DNA of 37,032 nt from Prevotella sp. (GCA_017650905.1 JAGCDZ010000035.1:1-37032); one strand, 5' to 3'; shown: positions 23,864 through 33,187, counted from the first letter of the stretch. The notes: generated by a model from the letters alone, not told the origin. Translations and numbers: made by a program.

Positions 23864-25117
23864 ATGAAAACTAAGAAACTGCTTTTTGCACTTTTACTGG
23901 TCACAACTATGCAGATTTCTGCCCAGGAATCCCTTTGTGTGGGTGGTGATATATCGCTGTTGCCTACTTATGAGGAACATGGGGCCAACTATATGGATAA
24001 GGAAGGCAAGAAGATTACCGATATGTTGTCATTTCTGAAAGAACAAGGAATGAATGCCATGCGTGTCCGTCTTTTCGTAGACCCGAGCAGGGCTTCGTCA
24101 GAACACAAGGGACAGGGCGTGCGACAGGACCTCGACTATGTGAAGAAACTGGGTAAGCGTATTAAGGATATGGGACTGAAGTTCATGCTTGACTTTCATT
24201 ATTCTGACACATGGGCTGACCCTGGCCACCAAGCTACACCTTACTTGTTTTTAACTGTTGATGCACCGCCTACATCTTATATCTATTATTATACCAAGGA
24301 TTGTTTGGAACAGTTGAAGAACGCAGGTGCCGCACCCGATTTCATTCAAACTGGCAATGAGATTTCCTGGGGTATGATGTACGATAGTGGATGCAAACTT
24401 GAGAATAAGAGCGATTGGAGCGGTTATAAAGACACCAATTGGGACAATTTCTCCACAGCACTGAAAAATGCGGGTAAAGCATGTCGTGAAATATGTCCTG
24501 AGGCAAGGATTATCATCCATACGGAACAGGTTGCCAATACGCCATTAGTGACGGATTTCTACAAAAGACTGGCACAATATGACATAGATTATGACATCAT
24601 CGGTACTAGCTATTATCCTTATTATCATGGTAGTCTGGCGCAGTTGAACAAAACACTGAATGCTTTCGAGAGTCAATTTCCCAACAAAAAAATCATGGTA
24701 GTGGAAACGGGCTGTGCCTATCATTGGAAGGTGGGCGACAATGAAACGGGTTACTCTCTCTCCTACGAAGGCCAGCGGAAGTATACTGCCGACTTGATTG
24801 CTACGTTGAAACAGCACCAGAACGTGAATGGTTTGTTCTGGTGGTTTCTCGAAGCTAATGAATATGGTCTCAATTGGAGTACGCAGCGGGTAACAGATAG
24901 TTGGTATAACGCCAGTCTCTTCGACAACGAAACGGGTAAGGCTTTACCTGCCCTCTATGAGTTGAAATACTTTTCAGAAGGCGGTACCGGTCTTAGCCGG
25001 ATTTCCACAGACCGTCCGAGTGCCGACGATTGGTACACCCTTGGAGGCATTCGCAGCCTGGGTCCATCCAAGTCGGGCATTTATATCCACAATGGCCTAA
25101 AAGTCGCCATCAGGTAG
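23864..25117 (+). CDS. GH53 arabinogalactan endo-beta-1,4-galactanase, secreted
   Basis: A 417-residue protein with a signal peptide (MKTKKLLFALLLVTTMQISA). The barrel matches GH53: GGDISLLPTYEEHG, MNAMRVRLFVDP, LDFHYSDTWADPGHQ, the acid/base Glu166 in IQTGNEISWGM and the nucleophile Glu281 in MVVETGCAYHW. It cuts beta-1,4-galactan, as in pectin side chains. After the domain (about residue 370) a tail of about 40 residues ends YTLGGIRS...SGIYIHNGLKVAIR, which resembles the tail of the GH5 enzyme in this window and may be a secretion or anchoring signal. No SusC/SusD pair is nearby. Confidence 0.92.
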   Translation: MKTKKLLFALLLVTTMQISAQESLCVGGDISLLPTYEEHGANYMDKEGKKITDMLSFLKEQGMNAMRVRLFVDPSRASSEHKGQGVRQDLDYVKKLGKRIKDMGLKFMLDFHYSDTWADPGHQATPYLFLTVDAPPTSYIYYYTKDCLEQLKNAGAAPDFIQTGNEISWGMMYDSGCKLENKSDWSGYKDTNWDNFSTALKNAGKACREICPEARIIIHTEQVANTPLVTDFYKRLAQYDIDYDIIGTSYYPYYHGSLAQLNKTLNAFESQFPNKKIMVVETGCAYHWKVGDNETGYSLSYEGQRKYTADLIATLKQHQNVNGLFWWFLEANEYGLNWSTQRVTDSWYNASLFDNETGKALPALYELKYFSEGGTGLSRISTDRPSADDWYTLGGIRSLGPSKSGIYIHNGLKVAIR

Positions 25118-25123
25118 ATGCTA

Positions 25124-25810
25124 TTAGCATTTGCCTAATTCATGAAAGGAGTAGTATTGTCCATCGGTCACGATGATGTGATCCATGAAGTAGATGCGCA
25201 TGAGTTCACATGCTTTCTGGATACTCTTAGTCAGTTCCTCATCGGCATGACTGGGTGTCAGATTCCCGGAAGGATGATTATGGCACACAGCTAGGATTGT
25301 GGCATTGGCGAGGACGGCCTCGCGGATGATGACACGGATATCGACAGCCGTTTCTGTGATACCTCCATGCGAGATGCGCACTTTCTTAATCAATCTGTAG
25401 TGCTGGTTCATCAGTAATACCCAGAATTCTTCTACATCAAGGTCTTGCATCAGGTGATGCATGTGCCTGTAGATGCTGGTGGCTGTTCCAAGATCAGGGC
25501 GTTCTTCCGGCGTTTCTGCCTGACGGCGCTTACCGAGTTCACAGGCTGCCAAAATAGTGATGGCCTTCGCCTTACCGATGCCTTTATACTGCATCAGTTC
25601 ATGTATGCCCTTTTTTCCTAAGGAGTTCAGATTGTTATTACAATCGGCAAGCATCCGTTTCATTAATTCAACGGCACTTTCATCGGTGGAGCCAGAGCCA
25701 ATCAGGATAGCCAACAACTCGGCATTGCTCAGTGCCTTAGTACCAAGGTCTGCCATTTTTTCACGTGGGCGGTCTTCTTTTGCCCATTGATTGATGTTAA
25801 GTTTTTCCAT
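25124..25810 (-). CDS. radC: RadC family protein with JAMM motif
   Basis: A 228-residue protein: an N-terminal helix-hairpin-helix-like part (LMQYKGIGKAKAITILAACE) and a C-terminal MPN/JAMM domain with the metal motif HNHPSGNLTPSHADEE. The N-terminal RPREKMADLGTKALSNAELL is typical. The historical DNA-repair role of RadC is not supported by later work, and the biochemical activity is unknown. The length is normal. It lies 26 bases after the glycosyltransferase gene and ends 6 bases from the convergent GH53 gene. Confidence 0.93.
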   Translation of the reverse strand: MEKLNINQWAKEDRPREKMADLGTKALSNAELLAILIGSGSTDESAVELMKRMLADCNNNLNSLGKKGIHELMQYKGIGKAKAITILAACELGKRRQAETPEERPDLGTATSIYRHMHHLMQDLDVEEFWVLLMNQHYRLIKKVRISHGGITETAVDIRVIIREAVLANATILAVCHNHPSGNLTPSHADEELTKSIQKACELMRIYFMDHIIVTDGQYYSFHELGKC

Positions 25811-25836
25811 ATTGATTTAAGATTTTAAAAGTGTTT

Positions 25837-26922
25837 TTATTTATAGAATGTTTTTTCAAAGGCCTGATATTCGTCTTTATTCAGTATACATCGTTTCCAC
25901 CACGATTCGATGAAGCCGAACCCATATCCCATCAGTTGGACGAAAGCCGCTGGGATGGAGAGGAGCCCCACCCATAGACTGCGGTTGCGGATGCAGGAAT
26001 CAACGAAGATAATGAGTGAATACAGTAGCAGCGGCAGCAGTGCGAGTACGCAGAACACAAAGCCGACGCCTTGGTGCATGTTGTCGTTGGGACGAAGGCC
26101 ATAGGCATCCAGCCATTCGCCTTCGATATAGAGGGCTGCTCCTAGACCGAAAAGCAGCAGACATCCAATTACACCTAAGGTGAAGACGGTGGGCAGCAGG
26201 TGGACGAGCTTCAGGGTGCCGGGGTGGCGCTTCTCAAGGTTGATGCGGGCGATGCCGCTGTTATATACTTGGCGGAAGAACTTACGGAAATCCGTGCGGC
26301 GCTTGTGCCATACCCAGGCGTCGGGGAAAAGACGTGGCTGATAGCCAGCCTCGACGATACGGTAGGAGAAATCGATGTCTTCGCCGAAGCGCATCTTCGT
26401 GAAGCCGCCCAGTTTCAGATAGACATCACGACGGATGCCCATGTTATAGGAGCGGGGGTAGAATTTGTCGAGCTTGGCTTTGCCGCCGCGGATACCACCG
26501 GTAGTGAAGAAAGAGGTCATCGAGTAGCTGATGGCCTTCTGGACCGGCGTGAACGAGGGGTGGGCAGCGTCGGGACCGCCGAAAGCCGCGAAGTCTGATG
26601 GCTGATGACTGATGGCTGAGTCGACGGCAGCGAGATAGCCTTCGGGCAGGACCACGTCGGAGTCGAGCACGATGAGCCATTCGCCGTTGGCGCGTTCGGC
26701 GCCATAGTTACGGCTCTGGCCCGGGCCGCTGTTCTCCTTGGCATAATAATGCAAAGCAAGGATGCCTGCGTATTTATCGCAAACATCCTTGCAAGGTTTT
26801 ACCGAACCATCCTCCACAATAATAACCTCGAAATCCTTTTGTGTTTGATTAGATAGGCTTTCGAGTAATTCGTCCACTTCATCCGGACGATTGTATACGG
26901 GGACGATGATCGAGTATTTCAT
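25837..26922 (-). CDS. Family 2 glycosyltransferase with C-terminal membrane helices
   Basis: A 361-residue protein: a GT-A domain (YSIIVPVYNRPDEVDELLES, EVIIVEDGS, GPGQSRNYGAERANGEWLIV, the LDSDV metal site) followed by an acceptor-side RFGEDIDFSYRIVEAGYQ with ED, and two to three membrane helices from about residue 235. It resembles inner-membrane transferases that build surface polysaccharide or glycolipid. Its start touches the efp stop codon (TAA-ATG), so both are probably cotranslated. A short repeat CTGATGGCTGATGACTGATG lies in the coding strand at about 26597-26622 (residues AISHQPSD). Confidence 0.88.
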   Translation of the reverse strand: MKYSIIVPVYNRPDEVDELLESLSNQTQKDFEVIIVEDGSVKPCKDVCDKYAGILALHYYAKENSGPGQSRNYGAERANGEWLIVLDSDVVLPEGYLAAVDSAISHQPSDFAAFGGPDAAHPSFTPVQKAISYSMTSFFTTGGIRGGKAKLDKFYPRSYNMGIRRDVYLKLGGFTKMRFGEDIDFSYRIVEAGYQPRLFPDAWVWHKRRTDFRKFFRQVYNSGIARINLEKRHPGTLKLVHLLPTVFTLGVIGCLLLFGLGAALYIEGEWLDAYGLRPNDNMHQGVGFVFCVLALLPLLLYSLIIFVDSCIRNRSLWVGLLSIPAAFVQLMGYGFGFIESWWKRCILNKDEYQAFEKTFYK

Positions 26923-27489
26923 TTACTCTTTCACGCGGTTCAGATAGCTGCCGTCGCGGGTGTCAACCTGAATGAGGTCGCCTTCGTTAATGAAGAGAGG
27001 AACGCGAACCTCAACGCCAGTCTCCAGAGTAGCAGGCTTCAGCGTGTTGGTAGCAGTATCGCCCTTGATACCGGGCTCAGAGTGAACAACACGAAGGTTG
27101 GTCTTAACAGGCATCTCAGCATAGAGAATTGTACCATCGGTGGTGTCGGAAACAACCTCTACGATATCACTCTCCTTCATATATTCATGACCGATAACGA
27201 GCTCGTTGTCGATAGGAATCTGTTCGAAGGTCTCCTGGTTCATGAAGATACGACCGCTCTGGTCCTCATAGAGATATTGATAGGGACGACGCTCGATAAT
27301 CACATCCTCGAGCTTCTCACCGATGTTGAAACGACGCTCCAGCACGCGACCGTCAGAAACGTTCTTGACCTTGATGATCATAATTGTGTTACCCTTACCT
27401 GGTTTGCGATGCTGGAAATCGATGCAAACCCAAATGCCACCGTCCATGCGAATGGCGGTGCCTTTTTTAATGTCTTGTGAATTAATCAT
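26923..27489 (-). CDS. efp: Elongation factor P
   Basis: A 188-residue three-domain protein that relieves ribosomes stalled at proline runs. Domain I has the tip loop HRKPGKGNT with Lys32 at the place where E. coli carries beta-lysylated Lys34, so this is a lysine-type, not arginine-rhamnosylated, EF-P. Domain III ends with EGDLIQVDTRDGSYLNRV. The length is that of the family. Two -7 boxes lie upstream (27526-27533 and 27609-27616). The glycosyltransferase and radC genes follow on the same strand. Confidence 0.95.
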   Translation of the reverse strand: MINSQDIKKGTAIRMDGGIWVCIDFQHRKPGKGNTIMIIKVKNVSDGRVLERRFNIGEKLEDVIIERRPYQYLYEDQSGRIFMNQETFEQIPIDNELVIGHEYMKESDIVEVVSDTTDGTILYAEMPVKTNLRVVHSEPGIKGDTATNTLKPATLETGVEVRVPLFINEGDLIQVDTRDGSYLNRVKE

Positions 27490-27525
27490 ATACCTAAAAT
27501 GTTATTTTTTTATTGTTTTCGGGTG

Positions 27526-27533
27526 CAAAGTTA
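27526..27533 (-). promoter_or_regulatory. -7 box of efp, proximal
   Basis: The minus strand reads TAACTTTGCACCC, 36 bases before the efp start. Confidence 0.6.
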
Positions 27534-27608
27534 GTGCAAACCGAGCGAAAAACCAAATTTTAATTGGATTTTTCCGAGGTGCAGCCTAATTTCGCATGAA
27601 TTTTCGTG

Positions 27609-27616
27609 CAAAGGTA
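27609..27616 (-). promoter_or_regulatory. Possible distal -7 box of efp
   Basis: The minus strand reads TACCTTTGCACG, about 120 bases before efp. It would give a longer leader with no gene in it. Confidence 0.4.
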
Positions 27617-27621
27617 CGAAA

Positions 27622-27656
27622 AAAAGTGAAAAGTGAAGAGTGAAAAGTGAAAAATT
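27622..27656. repeat. Short AAAGTGA-type repeat between efp and rpmH
   Basis: Five near-copies of a 6-7 base unit (GTGAAAA, GTGAAGA, GTGAAAA, GTGAAAA) run in tandem. Short repeats of this kind are common between Bacteroidota genes. No function is seen. Confidence 0.6.
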
Positions 27657-27690
27657 TAACGATAAACTTGCGTAATTCAAAAGAAATGAG

Positions 27691-27698
27691 TACTTTTG
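27691..27698 (+). promoter_or_regulatory. -7 box of rpmH
   Basis: TACTTTTGCACC precedes the rpmH ATG by 45 bases, leaving a leader of about 40 bases. Confidence 0.55.
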
Positions 27699-27743
27699 CA
27701 CCCCAAATCGTTGAAAAAGTAACAAATAAATAGTAAAAAAGCA

Positions 27744-27899
27744 ATGAAGAGAACATTTCAGCCGCACAATCGCCGTCGTGTAAATAAGCACGGCTTCCGT
27801 GAGAGAATGGCCACCAAGAATGGTCGCCGTGTTTTGGCTGCACGTCGCGCCAAAGGTCGTAAGAAGTTAACTGTTTCTGACGAGAATCACGGAAAGTAA
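27744..27899 (+). CDS. rpmH: 50S ribosomal protein bL34
   Basis: A 51-residue basic protein: [20 protein letters not shown], then [20 protein letters not shown]. This is the bL34 signature (KRTxQPxxRRRxxxHGFRxRM), and the length is normal with a short acidic C-terminal extension. bL34 sits in the large ribosomal subunit. It is often next to dnaA or rnpA in other bacteria, but here it stands alone with its own promoter and terminator. Confidence 0.96.
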   Translation: MKRTFQPHNRRRVNKHGFRERMATKNGRRVLAARRAKGRKKLTVSDENHGK

Positions 27900-27931
27900 T
27901 TTCCTCTTTCGCAGAAAAAGATGCTAAAATA

Positions 27932-27973
27932 GAAAGAAGTAGAGATTATTCTTTGCTTCTTTTTATTTTTTTT
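27932..27973 (+). terminator. Terminator after rpmH
   Basis: AAAGAAG and CTTCTTT pair around a 16-base loop and are followed by TTATTTTTTTTT. The weak stem but long T-run fits an intrinsic terminator. Confidence 0.55.
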
Positions 27974-28005
27974 TGTTTTTACTTTGTTTTTTGCTTGCTT
28001 ATTCG

Positions 28006-28013
28006 TACCTTTG
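28006..28013 (+). promoter_or_regulatory. -7 box of the PASTA gene cluster; predicted leaderless start
   Basis: TACCTTTG then 5 bases (CAGCC) then the ATG at 28019. Confidence 0.6.
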
Positions 28014-28018
28014 CAGCC

Positions 28019-28702
28019 ATGAAGACGAAGGATTTCTTTGGAAAGTTCGTAAACGGTTATCTCTTGGGTAATCTCTTGGCGATGGCACTTGTTATCGTGG
28101 CGCTCTGCTTTGGTGTCAAGTACGGATTGGAGTGGTACACTCATCATGGTGAGGGCATCAAGGTACCCAAGATCGAGGGAATGTCGTTTACCAATGCCAG
28201 AACGCTCATATTGGAGGATGGCTTGAAAATCTTAGTTGCTGATTCTGGCTATAACAAGAAACTACCGGCCAATTGTGTGTTGGCACAGAATCCTGGTCCT
28301 GGCACTTTGGTGAAGTCAGGACATACCATTTATGTGACAGTGAATTCGCCATCTTCACCCGCCTTTGCCATTCCTGATATAGTGGATAACAGCAGTTATC
28401 GTGAGGCAGAGGCAAAGTTGACAGCCATTGGATTCAAGTTGTTGCCGCCGAAACTAGTGTCTGGAGAAAAAGACTGGGTGTATGGCATCATATGCCGTGG
28501 ACGAAGAGTGGCCGCCGGTGACATGATTTCGATTGAAACGCCATTGACATTGATGGTTGGCAATGGCGAATACGATAGTGACGAAATAGATGTGGACTTT
28601 GTCGAGCCTGAATACCGTATGGGCTTGGAGGACGCGGAGGTAACTGGTCCCTATGAAGATAAGGATGACTTCGAGGAGGTAAAAGAAGTAACAGGACAGT
28701 GA
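28019..28702 (+). CDS. Membrane-anchored PASTA-domain protein
   Basis: A 227-residue protein: a short cytoplasmic N-terminus, one membrane helix (LLAMALVIVALCFGVKYGL) and then PASTA repeats (VPKIEGMSFTNARTLILEDG; IPDIVDNSSYREAEAKLTAI), ending in an acidic tail. PASTA domains bind peptidoglycan or beta-lactam-like ligands in kinases and PBPs; here no catalytic domain is present. The start at 28019 rather than 27953 is set by the -7 box. The gene heads a cluster with the pseudouridine synthase, ddl and the acyltransferase, in keeping with a cell-wall link. Confidence 0.85.
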   Translation: MKTKDFFGKFVNGYLLGNLLAMALVIVALCFGVKYGLEWYTHHGEGIKVPKIEGMSFTNARTLILEDGLKILVADSGYNKKLPANCVLAQNPGPGTLVKSGHTIYVTVNSPSSPAFAIPDIVDNSSYREAEAKLTAIGFKLLPPKLVSGEKDWVYGIICRGRRVAAGDMISIETPLTLMVGNGEYDSDEIDVDFVEPEYRMGLEDAEVTGPYEDKDDFEEVKEVTGQ

Positions 28703-28710
28703 GTGAGGTA

Positions 28711-29781
28711 ATGGACGACATCGAATTTGATGATGACGAACAGCTCGATGCTGAGGAACCAATTGGTGGCGGGGAGACGTTGTATGAACACTTCCGTATC
28801 GAGGTGGATAAGGGTCAGGTATCCATACGTATTGACAAGTTCCTGGCAGAACACCAGCCGCATTCCAGCCGTAACAGAATCCAGAAGGCTGCCGACGCTG
28901 GTTTTATTCATGTAAATGACAATCCTGTAAAAAGTAATTATAAGGTACGTGCGGGAGATGTCATCACTCTGATGCTCGACCGTCCGCATTATGATACTAC
29001 CATTGAACCAGAGGATATCCCTTTGGAGGTGGTATATGAGGATGACCAGCTGATGGTGATTAATAAGCCTGCAGGTATGGTGGTGCATCCAGGATGCGGC
29101 AATTTCAGCGGAACGCTCGTCAATGCCATTGCCTGGCATCTGAAGGATCTGGAAACCTACGATCCGAATGATCCTGAGGTGGGACTGGTACATCGTATCG
29201 ACAAGGATACCAGTGGCCTTTTAGTCATCGCAAAGACCCCCGATGCCAAGACCTCATTAGGTAAGCAGTTTTTCAATAAGACCACCCATCGCAGTTACAA
29301 TGCTTTGGTATGGGGTAACTTTGTGGAAGACGAGGGCAGGATAGAGGGTAACATCGGACGCGATCCGAAAGATCGTCTACGGATGGAGGTCTTTCCGCCC
29401 GATTCGGAGACAGGCAAACCTGCTGTGACTCACTATAAGGTGATGGAGCGCTATGGCTATGTGACGTTGGTGGAGTGTGTGTTGGAGACGGGTCGCACGC
29501 ATCAGATCCGTGCTCACATGAAGCATATTGGTCATCCGCTCTTCTGCGATGAACGTTATGGTGGATGTGAGATACGACGTGGGGAACGCACGGCCAGTTA
29601 CAAGGCTTATATTCAGAATTGTTTTAAGCTCTGTCCGCGACAAGTGCTGCATGCTAGAACATTGGGCTTCGTGCACCCTACAACAGGCCGTCAGATGGAC
29701 TTCACTTCGGAATGGCCTGAGGACATGGCTGCTCTCATCGACAAATGGCGTAAATACGTAAATTATAAAATAATACAATAA
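28711..29781 (+). CDS. RluA-family 23S rRNA pseudouridine synthase
   Basis: A 356-residue protein with an S4 RNA-binding domain (RIDKFLAEHQPHSSRNRIQK) and the RluA catalytic core, including VHRIDKDTSGLLVIAK with the catalytic Asp, VINKPAGMVVHPG and LETGRTHQIRAHMKHIGHP. The domain order is that of RluD or RluC, which modify 23S rRNA; RluD is the more likely by length. The start is ATG at 28711; a GTG at 28699 overlapping the PASTA stop (GTGA) is an alternative. It follows the PASTA gene and precedes ddl. Confidence 0.9.
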   Translation: MDDIEFDDDEQLDAEEPIGGGETLYEHFRIEVDKGQVSIRIDKFLAEHQPHSSRNRIQKAADAGFIHVNDNPVKSNYKVRAGDVITLMLDRPHYDTTIEPEDIPLEVVYEDDQLMVINKPAGMVVHPGCGNFSGTLVNAIAWHLKDLETYDPNDPEVGLVHRIDKDTSGLLVIAKTPDAKTSLGKQFFNKTTHRSYNALVWGNFVEDEGRIEGNIGRDPKDRLRMEVFPPDSETGKPAVTHYKVMERYGYVTLVECVLETGRTHQIRAHMKHIGHPLFCDERYGGCEIRRGERTASYKAYIQNCFKLCPRQVLHARTLGFVHPTTGRQMDFTSEWPEDMAALIDKWRKYVNYKIIQ

Positions 29782-29801
29782 ATAGTAATTTCAAATTGTA
29801 A

Positions 29802-30788
29802 ATGATGAAAAGAACAATAGCCATCGTATGTGGTGGCGACTCATCGGAACACGATGTCTCTTTGCGCTCGGCACAGGGACTCTACTCATTCTTCGACAAG
29901 GAGCGCTACAACGTCTATATCGTTGACATCAAAGGAATGGATTGGCATGTGGAACTTATGGATGCCACGACGTCAAAGATCGACCTGAACGACTTCTCGT
30001 TTATGGAAAACGGTCAGAAGCGGCATTTCGACTATGCTTATATCACCATTCACGGCACACCAGGTGAGAATGGAAAGTTACAGGGCTATTTCGACCTGAT
30101 CGGACTGCCTTATTCCACCAGCAGTCTGTTGGTTGAGGCAATGACCTTCGACAAGTTTGTACTGAACCAATATCTTCGTGGCTATGGCGTAAGTGTGGCC
30201 GACTCGCTGCTGATTCGCAAGGGTTACGAGGAACTGGTGAGCGATGATGAGATCGAGGAGCGCATAGGCATGCCTTGTTTCGTTAAGCCCGCAGCCGACG
30301 GCAGTAGCTTCGGTGTGTCGAAGGTGAAGAACAAGGACCAGTTGGCTCCTGCCATCCGTAAGGCCATGATGGAGAGTCCGGAGATTATGGTGGAGTCGTT
30401 GCTCGAAGGAACGGAGATTACCCAGGGTATCTATAAGACCCGCGAAAAGACCGTCATTTTCCCCATTACCGAGGTGGTGACATCGAATGAATTCTTCGAC
30501 TACGATGCCAAGTACAACGGTCAGGTTCAGGAGATTACGCCAGCCCGAATTGCGCCTGAGATTGCTGAGCGTGTTTCGAAGATTACCTCTCATATCTACG
30601 ATATCCTTCACTGCAATGGTATTATCCGTATTGATTATATCGTTTCAAAAGAGGGTAGGATTTCGATGCTTGAGGTGAACACCACACCTGGTATGACTGC
30701 TACCAGCTTCATTCCCCAGCAGGTAGCTGCAGCAGGGCTTAAAATGGCAGATGTCCTTTCCGACATTGTCGAGAATCAATTTAGCTAA
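29802..30788 (+). CDS. ddl: D-alanine--D-alanine ligase
   Basis: A 328-residue ATP-grasp enzyme that makes the D-Ala-D-Ala end of peptidoglycan precursors. Visible are CGGDSSEHDVSLRSAQG at the N-terminus, ITIHGTPGENGKLQGYFDLI, PCFVKPAADGSSFGVSKV, and the metal site IIRIDYIVSKEGRISMLEVN followed by NTTPGMTATSFIPQQ. The length is typical. It starts at the first of two adjacent ATGs, 20 bases after the pseudouridine synthase gene. Confidence 0.95.
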   Translation: MMKRTIAIVCGGDSSEHDVSLRSAQGLYSFFDKERYNVYIVDIKGMDWHVELMDATTSKIDLNDFSFMENGQKRHFDYAYITIHGTPGENGKLQGYFDLIGLPYSTSSLLVEAMTFDKFVLNQYLRGYGVSVADSLLIRKGYEELVSDDEIEERIGMPCFVKPAADGSSFGVSKVKNKDQLAPAIRKAMMESPEIMVESLLEGTEITQGIYKTREKTVIFPITEVVTSNEFFDYDAKYNGQVQEITPARIAPEIAERVSKITSHIYDILHCNGIIRIDYIVSKEGRISMLEVNTTPGMTATSFIPQQVAAAGLKMADVLSDIVENQFS

Positions 30789-30798
30789 GAGTCCACAG

Positions 30799-31944
30799 AT
30801 GAGAATTCCAGAGGAGTTTAGCGAGATTCGGCCGTACGAGGCTGGGGAGATGAAACAGGCGTTCGAAGACCTTTTGAACGACCGTCAGTTTAATGTCGTG
30901 ATGAAAGGTTTTGCCCCCTGGCTGCCAAAGTCCGTGCGCAATGGATTGCTGCGTCTGGCCTTCAAGGGTGTTGAGACACCGCTCGACTTCCAAAAACGTT
31001 TTATGAAGCCTGTCGTCAAGTACATCATCCGCAAGCATACAGATGGCTGTGGGTTCGATGATGCTTCGATTAATGCTTACGACAAGAATCAGCGCTATAC
31101 CTTTGTATCCAATCACCGCGACATTGTGCTCGACTCTGCCTTCCTTGATGTAAAACTCGTTGAGACAGGCTATCCCACGACTGTTGAGATTGGCATTGGT
31201 GACAACCTGCTTATCTATCCTTGGATTAAGCGCCTTGTCCGTATGAACAAGGCCTTCACAGTACGCCGAGGCCTCTCGCTCCGTGAGACACTCGCTGCTT
31301 CACAACTGATGAGCCGATATATTCATTTTGCTGTTACCCAGAAAAAGGAGAATATCTGGATTGCCCAGCGCGAGGGGAGGGCGAAGGATTCCAACGACCG
31401 TACCCAGGATGCTGTGTTGAAAATGCTTGCCATGGGTGGTGATCTCAAAGAACTGAATATTGTGCCTCTCACCATTAGCTACGAATACGATCCTTGCGAC
31501 TATCTGAAGGCCCAGGAGTTCCAGCAGAAGCGCGATAACCCAGCTTTCAAGAAGTCACGTCAGGATGATCTTGATAATATGAAAACGGGCATTTTTGGCT
31601 ACAAGGGACGCGTGGTCTATCGCACGGCCGCGCCCATCAACACATGGCTCGATGATCTGAATGACCTCTCTAAGGCCGATTACTTCAAGGCGGTCGCCGA
31701 GCGCATGGATAAGGCGATTCACAAGGGCTACGAACTCTTTCCCTGCAATTACATCGCCCTCGACAAACTCAATGGCGATCATGCCAACTGCGCTCATTAT
31801 ACTGATGCCGACAAGCTGTGCTTTGAACAATACCTCTCTGCTCAGCTTGCTAAGATTACTCTTCCCGACAAGGATGAGCCCTTCCTCCGTGAGCGCATCC
31901 TAACTATGTATGCCAACCCTCTGATAAATTATCAAGCATGTTGA
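30799..31944 (+). CDS. PlsC-type glycerolipid acyltransferase
   Basis: A 381-residue protein with the acyltransferase motifs: SNHRDIVLDSAFL (NHxxxxD), FTVRRG, and AQREGRAKDSNDRTQDA (EGRAKD), then VPLTISYEYDP. It probably moves acyl groups onto glycerophosphate or a related lipid head. It is longer than standard PlsC (about 240 residues), with extensions at both ends, as in a group common in Bacteroidota. The frame opens at 30751 inside ddl; the ATG at 30799, 10 bases after the ddl stop, is preferred. It converges with the M24 pseudogene, 3 bases apart. Confidence 0.85.
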   Translation: MRIPEEFSEIRPYEAGEMKQAFEDLLNDRQFNVVMKGFAPWLPKSVRNGLLRLAFKGVETPLDFQKRFMKPVVKYIIRKHTDGCGFDDASINAYDKNQRYTFVSNHRDIVLDSAFLDVKLVETGYPTTVEIGIGDNLLIYPWIKRLVRMNKAFTVRRGLSLRETLAASQLMSRYIHFAVTQKKENIWIAQREGRAKDSNDRTQDAVLKMLAMGGDLKELNIVPLTISYEYDPCDYLKAQEFQQKRDNPAFKKSRQDDLDNMKTGIFGYKGRVVYRTAAPINTWLDDLNDLSKADYFKAVAERMDKAIHKGYELFPCNYIALDKLNGDHANCAHYTDADKLCFEQYLSAQLAKITLPDKDEPFLRERILTMYANPLINYQAC

Positions 31945-31947
31945 TTG

Positions 31948-33184
31948 CTATACGGACACATTGTTCCCTGTGTGTTCGTTGTAAACTTCTTCGATGGTCA
32001 TAGGTTTCTTGATGGTGCCCAAACGGCGGGCACCGGTGGCTGTAATCACATAGTTGAGTTCGTTACGAAGGCCGGTGAAGTCGCGCCAGGCATCCAGCTT
32101 GTCGTAGCAGATAAAATCCTCAAACAGATGCTCTGCCTGCCACTTATCCATCAGTTCGGGGATAAAATAGATGCCAGGCTCTACCGTGAACACAAAGCCT
32201 GGCTCCAGCTGACGGGCCAGCCGTAGCGACTTAAATCCGAACTGCTTGCTTTTCACCATTCCTTCGGCATAGCCTACATATTGTTCGCCGAGATTCTCCA
32301 TGTCGTGTACATCCAGCCCCATCATGTGCCCTAGTCCGCACGGGAAGAACATAGCATATGCGCCGATTTCCGCAGCTTCGGCAGGGTCACCTTTCATGAG
32401 TCCGAGCCGTTTCATCCCCTCAGCAATCTTTGTGGCAGCGGCGATATGTGCCTCACGGAAGGGCACGCCCGGCTTCAGTTTATCGACAGCAGCGTAAAAA
32501 CTCTCCAAATGGATATTATAGACCTCAGCCTGCCGCTCAGTAAAGTGTTCACCGACAGGCCACCTCCTCTACGACGGCAGCCACCTCTGACTCATGGATG
32601 CCTGGGCGCACCATACGGTAGGCCGCCAAGTGCATCTCGGTACTCAAGTCCACCGACGCCTCGATAGCGCGGATTTCCTCTTCGTCCTTATGGTTGCGCT
32701 GAGCCACGATGGCTTGGATGAATGGCACCGAGGCCTTGTCGGTTTGTGCCTTCAGCTCCACGCCGAGCAATTCCCATAGCCACACGCGGTGGTCGCCTCT
32801 GTAGGGAGGTAGGAAATGTATCGTCTGCCCCTTGCTCCGTGCTTTATCAAGATAGTTTTTCAATTCGCACAGAGCCATCGTCTTCGATACGCCTACGGCT
32901 GATGCCTTCTCGCTGAGCGTTGGCTGAATACCTGTCCAAACGATATCATCGATAGTCAGCTCATTACCGAATACAATCTCCGTGTTGTTATCAATGTCGA
33001 TGACGGCTGCCAGCCCAGCATAGTCGAGGCCGAAGAAATACAGGAAGGTGGAATCTTGGCGGAAGCGGTAGGTATTGTCGGCATAGTTTATACCCACTTC
33101 GTCGTTACCCAGGAAGAGCAGCAATCCGCTGCCCATGTTTTTTTTCAGTTGCGCCCTGCGGCGGATATAAGTTTCTTTTTTCAT
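31948..33184 (-). pseudogene. M24 aminopeptidase P family gene with an internal deletion and frameshift
   Basis: The N-terminal part (33184-32549, MKKETYIRRRAQLKKNMGSG to EVAAVVEEVACR) matches the first 210 residues of Xaa-Pro aminopeptidases. A second frame then continues PVGEHFTERQAEVYNIHLES and runs to 31948 with the His ligand (CGLGHMMGLDVHDMENLGEQ) and Glu (FTVEPGIYFIPEL). The segment between, which normally holds the two metal-binding Asp residues (about 70-80 residues), is missing, and the frame changes at the join near 32555. No active enzyme can result from either piece. An assembly fault is possible but would need a loss of about 200 bases. The upstream region carries a promoter identical to that of the GH5 gene. 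Confidence 0.85.
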
Positions 33185-33187
33185 AGA

